Shown: piece after piece, positions 58,027 through 64,000 of the stretch
Numbering within the stretch: the first letter of the stretch is position 1
How the letters are laid out: every line of letters begins with the position of its first letter
Assembly: GCF_047238105.1 (NCBI RefSeq)
Contig: NZ_JBDFMD010000001.1
Span: 7,215,941 to 7,279,940 of the forward strand
DNA: 64,000 bases
DNA from: Paenibacillus_D sp047238105
GTDB lineage: Bacteria > Bacillota > Bacilli > Paenibacillales > Paenibacillaceae
Direction: 5' to 3'
Notes under the pieces: model-generated
Seen by the model: only the letters and a program-made list of their open reading frames with translations
Database searches by the model: none
What the model was told of the DNA's origin: nothing
Program-made: the position numbers and the translations under genes

Positions 58027-58968
58027 ATGAGTGGAGAAGAAATCGTTAAACATCAGCATATGGTACCAAAATTGTACTTGCGTTTTTTTTGTCACAATGA
58101 TAATTCACTCTATGTTTTCGATAAATTTAATCTTAAAATTTACAAAGGAAATATTAAAACTATAGGCAGTGAGAGATTTTTTTACGATTTCAATTTAATT
58201 AGCGAAGATAAAGGTCAATTTATTGAAAAGAAAGTTAACCCGGAATATGAGGGTTTAATCAGTCTATTCCTTTTAGATTTAATTCGCCAAATCCATACAA
58301 TCGAGCATTTTACTTTGAAGCTACATCATAAACAAGTATTAGCAAAGTATGTTGCTTACCAACATATACGAACTCGTAAATTTCGAGAAGAGTATATACG
58401 TGCAGGTACAGGTGTAGAATTATATGAGCCAATTACATTTGGCCTTAATTCCCAAATAGAGCACTTAGGTGTGTTAGTACATAACCATTATTATGTAGAA
58501 CAACTGAAAAAGCGCTTGCTTGAAGAATACTATTGGGTAATAGGGATAAATGATACAGATGAAAAGTTTTATACTTCAGACCATCCGGTGGCTCAAAGAG
58601 AGAGCATGGATAGTCTAGCTGAGAAAAATAACTCATTACGTATATGGGATCTTAGTGATGAGGTCTCGTTTCCTCTTACTCCAGAGATTGTATTGATGTT
58701 TTTTAAAAAGAAACAAGGTGAGAAACAACACCGAGATAAACGCCTATTAAAAAATAAAAGAATTCGAATTTCTAATTTAGAGAGTGTACACAGTTTGAAT
58801 ATTATGCAAATAGAAAGATCGTATCGTCAAGTTTATTCGATTGATGGAAATTACGATTTTGTAAAGAAAGTAGAAGCAGAAAGGCGCGCAAAACTAATCG
58901 AGATGGGACGCGATCCTGCTAAACTTCTTTTGCCGGAATGGTTAACTGATGATCAATCGAAACGCTAG
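58027..58968 (+). CDS. DUF4238-family protein
   Basis: A 313-residue soluble protein. The start VKHQHMVPKLYLRFFCHNDNSLYVFDK is the DUF4238 signature, and FYTSDHPVAQ and PLTPEIVLMFF recur in relatives. DUF4238 proteins are common in defence and mobile-element cargo but have no proven activity; nuclease or effector roles are suspected only. ATG at 58027 is preferred because ATAAGGA lies nine bases before it. Confidence 0.85.
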   Translation: MSGEEIVKHQHMVPKLYLRFFCHNDNSLYVFDKFNLKIYKGNIKTIGSERFFYDFNLISEDKGQFIEKKVNPEYEGLISLFLLDLIRQIHTIEHFTLKLHHKQVLAKYVAYQHIRTRKFREEYIRAGTGVELYEPITFGLNSQIEHLGVLVHNHYYVEQLKKRLLEEYYWVIGINDTDEKFYTSDHPVAQRESMDSLAEKNNSLRIWDLSDEVSFPLTPEIVLMFFKKKQGEKQHRDKRLLKNKRIRISNLESVHSLNIMQIERSYRQVYSIDGNYDFVKKVEAERRAKLIEMGRDPAKLLLPEWLTDDQSKR

Positions 58969-59034
58969 CCTGTAATAGCAACCAAGAATCCTATCCGGGG
59001 ATCTCGATTCGTCATTGGTCTATATTTTTCTTTT

Positions 59035-59065
59035 AAACCCCACGCCTAGTATGGGGTTTAGTTTT
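59035..59065 (+). terminator. Rho-independent terminator after DUF4238
   Basis: AAACCCCA and TGGGGTTT form a perfect 8-bp stem around CGCCTAGTA, followed by AGTTTT. It closes the DUF4238 transcript before the second arsenic cluster. Confidence 0.7.
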
Positions 59066-59183
59066 AGCAAACAAGCTCTTGTCACAACTGATCTAATCCT
59101 GAATTAAGAATATAAGGTTATTAGATTTTCCGGACACATTATATTATAATTAAATAATTATGTGTTACATGGAGGTGATCCGG

Positions 59184-59510
59184 ATGGATTCATTGGATAC
59201 CATGGCTGAGACATTCAAACTCCTTGGCGATAAATCAAGATTAACCATTCTGGGCTTATTGAAGGAAAGAGAGCTTTGCGTCTGCAATCTTGTCGATATT
59301 ATGCAAATGTCACAGCCTAGCATAAGCCAGCATTTGAGGAAAATGAAGGCTGGCGGACTTGTAAACGAATATCGGAGAGGCAAATGGGTGTATTACTCCT
59401 TAAGCCTTGAAGATAAACCTTACGTGAAGGACGTACTTGAAAGCATTCCTTCGCAAGCCGAAAAGCTGGAGTGGCTGGATCAACAACTCGCTACAACTGT
59501 ATGCGACTAA
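59184..59510 (+). CDS. arsR: ArsR-family repressor, second-cluster copy
   Basis: A 108-residue repressor, homologous to the one at 22954 over its whole length, with ELCVCNLVDIM (Cys32-x-Cys34). ATG at 59184 follows GGAGGTGAT. It is convergent with a response regulator exactly as in the first cluster. Upstream AT-rich sequence (TATATTATAATTAAA) is shared with the first copy and probably is the operator. Confidence 0.93.
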   Translation: MDSLDTMAETFKLLGDKSRLTILGLLKERELCVCNLVDIMQMSQPSISQHLRKMKAGGLVNEYRRGKWVYYSLSLEDKPYVKDVLESIPSQAEKLEWLDQQLATTVCD

Positions 59511-59511
59511 T

Positions 59512-60237
59512 TTAATTGCTCCTGTGTCTTATTTGACACCACGGCCCAGAGCACAAATAGCGATAGCCGCCGCGAAACGATTCAATACGAATGGCTTCCT
59601 GAAAGCGAGCTAGGCGACGCCTTAACGAGTTTATATGAATCTCTAAGGTTCTGTTCCCGTCCATAAAATTACTTCCCCAAACACTATGTAGTAAATGCTC
59701 CTTGGATAAGATGATTCCCGGTTGCTTCGCGAGGTTTATGAACAGTTCGTATTCGATCGGTGGCAGGGGGGCAGTGACCCCTTTGATTTCAATCGCAGGC
59801 AACTGGGGATGAATAACTACCCCACTGGTTAATCCACCTTTAGATGACCAATTAGGTTTCTTAGCATAAGCGGATCTTGTGTTGAGGTTCGAGATCTTTC
59901 CGAGCAACTCCGTCACGCTAAAAGGCTTCGCTAAATAATCATTTGCTCCCGCAATAAGCCCCTCGATTACCTCCGGTTCCCGGTCATACATGGAAAGGAT
60001 TAAAACAGGGACCATCAAGCTTCGATAACGAAGAGACCTTAGCATATCAAGACCCATTCTCCCTCCGCCAATCGTTATATCCAAAATGATAAGATCATAC
60101 TTGTTTTCAATCACCTTTTGAAAGGAGTCCTCAACCGTTTTAGCAACCTCAACATCATAATGGCCTTCACGTTCTAACCCTTGTTGAACGAAGGAGGAGA
60201 AGTACAAATCACCTTCAACCAAGAGCACCTTTAGCAT
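59512..60237 (-). CDS. OmpR-type response regulator with altered Mg site and C-x4-C tail
   Basis: A 241-residue paralogue of the regulator at 23.3 kb. Here the phosphoacceptor Asp53 is present (LIILDITIGG), but the acidic pair is Glu8-Gly9 (VEGD), so Mg binding is doubtful. The winged helix is intact (LPPIEYELFINLAKQPGIILSKEHLLHSVWG). The tail RYLCSGPWCQ keeps the Cys229-x4-Cys234 pair. No kinase is nearby. Its upstream region faces arsR-arsB instead of pstS. Confidence 0.9.
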   Translation of the reverse strand: MLKVLLVEGDLYFSSFVQQGLEREGHYDVEVAKTVEDSFQKVIENKYDLIILDITIGGGRMGLDMLRSLRYRSLMVPVLILSMYDREPEVIEGLIAGANDYLAKPFSVTELLGKISNLNTRSAYAKKPNWSSKGGLTSGVVIHPQLPAIEIKGVTAPLPPIEYELFINLAKQPGIILSKEHLLHSVWGSNFMDGNRTLEIHINSLRRRLARFQEAIRIESFRGGYRYLCSGPWCQIRHRSN

Positions 60238-60383
60238 GATGTTTCAGACCGCCTTTCTAGAAAATCTTTATATCAATATATAAACATGTTATTATATGAA
60301 TGACAAGTTAATTATCTTTTAAGCCTTTTCTTCATGACTCCATGCCGTTTAAAAATCGTATATCTCTGATTTATATATAAACC

Positions 60384-60411
60384 TTTACTTATATAATTAT
60401 ATGAGTATAAT
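60384..60411 (+). promoter_or_regulatory. second-cluster ars promoter
   Basis: TTTACT (60384-60389), a 16-nt spacer and TATAAT (60406-60411) mirror the first-cluster promoter at 29363-29390, including the ATATAATTATAT near-palindrome in the spacer. Confidence 0.7.
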
Positions 60412-60456
60412 AAAGGTGAAATCAGAAGCGATAAAGGGGATAGGAGGGGAGTAACC

Positions 60457-60768
60457 ATGCTTAGTTATGCTGCTGTGGCTGAAGAACTGAAGCTGCTATC
60501 TGACAAAACGCGATTAATGATACTAGCGCTACTCAAAGAAAAAGAAATGTGCGTTTGTGACATTGCAGCTGCACTAGAGTCCACACAACCTAATATTAGC
60601 CAGCATTTACGTAAGTTAAAAACCGGCAATCTGGTCCGCGAAAAACGGCGAGGCCAGTGGATTTACTATGCCATAAACCGTGATAACAAACCTTATATAT
60701 CCGACATTTTAAATGACGTCCCATCGATGAAACACCAAGCCATGCAATTTCAGTCAGAAAGCTGTTAG
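60457..60768 (+). CDS. arsR: ArsR-family repressor, second type, second-cluster copy
   Basis: A 103-residue repressor that starts MLSYAAVAEELKLLSDKTRL and has EMCVCDIAAAL with Cys32-x-Cys34. It differs from the copy at 29437 at a few positions. AGGAGGGGAG precedes the ATG. It is first in the broken arsB-arsC-arsI unit. Confidence 0.93.
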   Translation: MLSYAAVAEELKLLSDKTRLMILALLKEKEMCVCDIAAALESTQPNISQHLRKLKTGNLVREKRRGQWIYYAINRDNKPYISDILNDVPSMKHQAMQFQSESC

Positions 60769-60784
60769 CTGTTAAGGAGGAATT

Positions 60785-62077
60785 ATGTTAATCATAGCGT
60801 CGGTATTATTTGTTGTGACGTTAATTTTCGTCATCTGGCAGCCGAAAGGATTGAACATCGGCTGGTCTGCTGCAGGCGGTGCCGTGCTTGCACTGCTCTT
60901 TGGTGTCGTTAGTTTCAGTGATGTCCAGGATGTGACATTGATTGTGTGGAATGCGACACTGGCCTTTGTAGCCATCATTCTCATCTCACTCATTCTCGAC
61001 GAAATTGGTTTTTTTGAATGGTCTGCCCTACATATGGCCAGGCTAGCCCGAGGCAATGGCACCTTAATGTTTGTTTATGTCGTTCTGCTTGGCGCATTGG
61101 TTGCTGCTTTCTTTGCGAACGACGGTGCAGCTCTTATCCTAACGCCGATCGTATTATCGATGGTAAGGGCGCTGAAGTTCGATGAGCGGATGATCTTACC
61201 ATTTATTATGGCCAGCGGTTTTATCGCTGACACGGCATCATTGCCGCTCATCGTCAGTAACCTGGTCAATATTGTCTCTGCCGACTATTTTGGCATCGGT
61301 TTTGTACAGTATGCCACGCGCATGTTTGTACCGAATCTTTTCTCTATAGCGGCTAGTATTATCGTCTTGTATCTTTTCTTCCGAAAAAGCATTCCGAAAA
61401 ACTATGATGTGAAGCATTTACGAGCCCCTCGGGAAGCGATTAAAGATCACCAACTCTTTCGCTTATCCTGGATCATTTTGGCTGTGTTATTGGTTGCCTA
61501 TCTCGTCAGTGAATTTATTCATGTCCCCGTCTCGATCGTTGCCATGGTCGTCGCGATACTTTTTATTATCGCAGCTCGTGGGAGCAAAGCGGTGGCCACA
61601 ACAAAGATCATCAAAGACGCGCCATGGTCTGTCGTTGTTTTCTCCATCGGTATGTACGTCGTTGTTTATGGTTTGCGCAATGTAGGTCTCACCGATCAGT
61701 TAGGTCAGATCATTGAACAAGTCGCCGACCAAGGCTTGTATGTGACTACGATCGGCATGGGCTTTATTGCCGCCGTGCTCTCTTCCTTCATGAACAACAT
61801 GCCGACCGTGATGATCAATGCGCTTGCCATCCAAGGGACAGGAACAGAGGGAATCATTCGGGAAGCCTTGATTTACGCCAATGTCATTGGCTCGGATCTT
61901 GGACCTAAAATCACCCCTATCGGTTCATTAGCTACCTTGTTATGGCTGCATGTGCTCTCGCGTAAAGGTGTGAAAATAACATGGGGATATTACTTTAGAG
62001 TTGGCATCATCTTAACCGTGCCAACATTGTTCATTACTTTGACCGCCTTGTCGTTATGGCTTTGGATCATCAACTAA
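60785..62077 (+). CDS. arsB: ArsB-type arsenite efflux permease, second-cluster copy
   Basis: A 430-residue copy of the pump at 29765, differing at only about a dozen residues but at many third-codon positions. All spans and family motifs are intact (FFANDGAALILTPIVL; SSFMNNMPTVMINALAI). It appears functional, unlike the genes after it. Confidence 0.95.
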   Translation: MLIIASVLFVVTLIFVIWQPKGLNIGWSAAGGAVLALLFGVVSFSDVQDVTLIVWNATLAFVAIILISLILDEIGFFEWSALHMARLARGNGTLMFVYVVLLGALVAAFFANDGAALILTPIVLSMVRALKFDERMILPFIMASGFIADTASLPLIVSNLVNIVSADYFGIGFVQYATRMFVPNLFSIAASIIVLYLFFRKSIPKNYDVKHLRAPREAIKDHQLFRLSWIILAVLLVAYLVSEFIHVPVSIVAMVVAILFIIAARGSKAVATTKIIKDAPWSVVVFSIGMYVVVYGLRNVGLTDQLGQIIEQVADQGLYVTTIGMGFIAAVLSSFMNNMPTVMINALAIQGTGTEGIIREALIYANVIGSDLGPKITPIGSLATLLWLHVLSRKGVKITWGYYFRVGIILTVPTLFITLTALSLWLWIIN

Positions 62078-62103
62078 ATTCGATTCAAGAGGAGACGTTC
62101 ACA

Positions 62104-62336
62104 TCGCAGTCAGATGGCAGAAGGTTTTGGACATCAACACCTCGGCGAAGAATATGACGTTTATAGCGCAGGTATCGAAGCACATGGATTAAACCCCAAG
62201 GCGGTTAAAGCCATGGCAGAGAAGGGCATCGATATAAGCCAACAAACCTCGGATGTGATTGATCCAGAGATTTTGAATAAAGCAGACGTCGTCATTACGC
62301 TTTGTGGCGATGCAAACGATAAATGTCCGATGACGG
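62104..62336 (+). pseudogene. arsC: arsC remnant lacking start and catalytic loop
   Basis: Compared with arsC at 31083, 43 bases are missing after TTCACA: start codon, first strand and C10-x5-Arg loop. The remaining frame (SQMAEGFGHQHLGEEYDVYSAG ... CGDANDKCPMT) keeps Cys82/Cys89 equivalents but then runs directly into thioredoxin-reductase sequence, so the last ~45 residues are also gone. It cannot reduce arsenate. Confidence 0.9.
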
Positions 62337-63117
62337 GGGCCAGAACTTATGAATAATATGCGGAAACAAGCGGAACGATTCGGTGCTGAGTTTCATCGGG
62401 GATGGGTGACCAGCGTTGACTTTACGAATCGACCGTTTACCCTCTCGGTAGACGGCATGGGTGATTTGCAAACAGAATCGTTAATCATCTCCACCGGTGC
62501 TTCAGCAAAACTCCTTGGCATTCCGGGAGAGAAAGAAAATATTGGCCGCGGCGTTAGCACATGCGCAACCTGCGACGGTTTCTTCTTTAGAGGGAAAGAG
62601 ATTGTTGTCATTGGCGGTGGTGACTCTGCCATGGAGGAAGCCAACTTTCTAACAAAGTTTGCCGCTAAGGTAACCGTCGTCCACCGTCGAAATGAGATGC
62701 GCGCTTCAAAGATTATGCAAGATCGCGCACGAGCCAAACCTGAAAATTGAGTGGGCATTAAACACCATCCCAGTCGAAGTGCTCGCTGGCGAACACGGCG
62801 TGGTTGGTTTAAAAGGACAGGATGCCACTACCGGTGAAGAGAAAGTCATTCAAACGGACGGCATATTCGTTGCGATTGGCCATACCCCGAACACAGGCTT
62901 CCTGGGTGATGAGCTACAGACAGATGAAACAGGATACATCCTCGTTAAGCCAGGGACGACAGAAACGAATATAGCCGGTGTATTTGCTTGTGGCGACGTC
63001 CAGGATCAGACGTATCGCCAAGCGATCACCGCAGCCGGATCGGGCTGTATGGCTGCGCTGGATGTCGAGAAATTTCTGGAGGGCAATCGTGTACATGACT
63101 GGAGTATAACACTCTAA
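62337..63117 (+). pseudogene. trxB: thioredoxin reductase remnant with frameshift
   Basis: The frame picks up at GPELMNNMRKQAERFGAEFH, so the first ~65 residues with the FAD-binding GxGxxG are missing. The redox site CATCDG and NADP site VIGGGDSAMEEANFL are kept. Near 62735 a single-base indel shifts the frame: one frame ends ARAKPEN-stop, the other resumes at LKIEWALNTIPVEVLAGE and continues to GCMAALDVEKFLEGN. The first arsenic cluster has no such gene, so the parent cluster probably carried arsC-trxB. Confidence 0.88.
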
Positions 63118-63137
63118 ACAAGGGAGGAAACACGGTT

Positions 63138-63617
63138 ATGATTCAACGCATGCATGTGGCTGTGAATTGTACGGATCTGGAAAAGTCGCTAACCTTCTAT
63201 CGAAACTTCTTTGGGGTAGAACCTGTAAAGATCAAAGATAACTATGCCAAATTTGAATTGGATGAACCAGCTTTACATTTCTCTTTGAATGTCCGACCGT
63301 TTGAGAAAAATGGTGTATTAAACCACCTGGGTTTCCAAGTGAATACTACCGAAGATGTTCTCGCGATGGGAGAACGTCTCCGGCAATCGGAACTATTGAC
63401 TATTGATGAGATGAACACAACGTGTTGTTATGCTGTTCAAGACAAAGTGTGGGTCTATGATCCTGATGGAAACGCGTGGAGATCTTTTACACCAAAGAGG
63501 ATTCTGAGTTTGAGTCTGCAGGGGATCCTCGGGACCTGTCCCTTTGTTGCGCTCCCCCTGCGGCCCCTGTATTGGTTGAATTCACATCATTTCAGAAGAA
63601 GTAAAGGAGTATTTACG
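63138..63617 (+). pseudogene. arsI: arsI copy frameshifted into the downstream phosphatase
   Basis: Residues 1-114 match the ArsI at 31518 closely, including His6, His63 and Cys96-Cys97. At 63480 one G is missing after the Trp codon, so the expected NAWEIF becomes NAWRSF: the Glu115 metal ligand and the tail are lost. The shifted frame has no stop through the intergenic region and joins the phosphatase ATG at 63618 in phase. Confidence 0.88.
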
Positions 63618-64000
63618 ATGAAGACGTATCATGCACTAATAGAGGATCGGATTTTCATGGGTGGCGCGGCCGACGTTAAAGATATGGTTTTGGATGAAAA
63701 GTGTGAAGTTATTGTCGATCTTCGTGAAGAAGCAACCGAATGCGCCTACCCGGAAACGGATGCGACATGGATCAAGGTTGGAATTGGAGACAACTCGGAA
63801 ACACCGCAAGAAGACTTGTTTCAAGAGGCCATTAATCAGGTTGTGACGGCTTATCGGGAAGGCCAGAAGGTCGCATTTCATTGTGGGGGTGGAAAGGGCC
63901 GAACAGGTGCCGTCTCAATAGGCGCACTAATTGCGTTAGGGAAAGCCTCGTCCATTGAAGAAGCTGAACGTATCGCTAAAGAGATTCGGCCTATCATTCA
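63618..64000 (+). CDS. Cys-based phosphatase, second-cluster copy (partial)
   Basis: Homologue of the phosphatase at 31998, starting MKTYHALIEDRIFMGGAADVKDM, with the catalytic HCGGGKGRTG intact. It runs off the right edge with about 127 codons visible. An AAAGGAG site supports independent starts at 63618, but the frameshifted arsI upstream is also in this frame, so a fused product of about 287 or more residues is possible. Confidence 0.85.
   Translation, partial: MKTYHALIEDRIFMGGAADVKDMVLDEKCEVIVDLREEATECAYPETDATWIKVGIGDNSETPQEDLFQEAINQVVTAYREGQKVAFHCGGGKGRTGAVSIGALIALGKASSIEEAERIAKEIRPII

Larger units (their letters stand above)
50600..58968 (+). mobile_element. Tn7-like transposon (minimum visible extent)
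   Basis: An AT-rich block starts with a likely TGT terminus at 50600 (TGTTGCAAAG) and repeated TnsB-like sites, then carries tnsA, tnsB, tnsC and a long tniQ/tnsD gene, all in one direction, followed by accessory genes. The candidate 5-bp flank CTAAA (50595-50599) would be the target duplication. No matching opposite end was found up to 64000, so the true right boundary is unknown and may lie outside the window. No Cas genes are present. Confidence 0.8.

Noticed and set aside
59080..59110. TTGTCACAACTGATCTAATC as the missing end of the Tn7-like element
   Set aside because: It only partly resembles the TGACACAAA repeats, occurs once, and has neither the ACA terminus nor the CTAAA flank.

Overview
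The window looks like chromosomal DNA of a Gram-positive, Paenibacillus-like member of the Bacillales. Evidence: an LplA/LplB/LplC-type sugar importer, strong AGGAGG ribosome sites, frequent TTG/GTG starts, a DUF6953 gene, a zinc-independent S14 paralogue under a Zur-like box, and a CcpA cre-like site. No rRNA, tRNA or CRISPR array was seen.

Layout. 1-3.2 kb: a sugar ABC importer on the minus strand (binding protein cut by the window edge). 3.5-21.3 kb: a housekeeping and accessory stretch with an ACR3-type arsenite exporter, a CGNR regulator facing a VOC/PNPOx pair, methionine aminopeptidase, a UvrA-like ABC protein, a WYL regulator, cardiolipin synthase, nicotinate phosphoribosyltransferase and a TetR-membrane protein-peroxiredoxin group. 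21.4-22.9 kb: an ECF41 sigma factor divergent from its carboxymuconolactone-decarboxylase-like partner, with a matching ECF41 promoter on each side. 22.9-33.7 kb: an arsenic-phosphate island: arsR, an atypical response regulator, pstSCAB-phoU, a second regulator, a second arsR, arsB, arsC, arsI, a Cys phosphatase and chrA. 33.8-40.2 kb: a zinc-starvation group (S14 paralogue, DUF3024, broken flavoprotein, COG0523 GTPase) and a copper group (csoR, copZ, copA, His-rich membrane protein) with three CsoR boxes. 40.5-49.8 kb: a secreted esterase-like protein with cohesin-like and dockerin regions, GntR-ilvD, AraC, gap, an Fnr-controlled pair of tiny membrane proteins, and a putative glycosidase. 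50.6-59 kb: an AT-rich Tn7-like transposon (tnsA, tnsB, tnsC, tniQ/tnsD) with DGQHR/DndB-like, XRE and DUF4238 genes behind it. 59.1-64 kb: a second, decaying arsenic cluster in which arsC, trxR and arsI are broken.

How it works together. The arsenic island couples arsenate handling (ArsC reduction, ArsB export, ArsI cleavage of organoarsenicals) to high-affinity phosphate uptake (PstSCAB-PhoU), a plausible response because arsenate competes with phosphate. Its response regulators have no kinase nearby and altered receiver residues. Two of them carry the same C-terminal Cys-x4-Cys pair next to ArsR, which raises the possibility of direct metalloid sensing. This is the best candidate here for an undescribed regulatory system. 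The second candidate is the Tn7-like element: only its tns-side end is visible, so the second arsenic cluster may be its cargo.

All calls rest on reading the sequence and on family knowledge; no database search was run.
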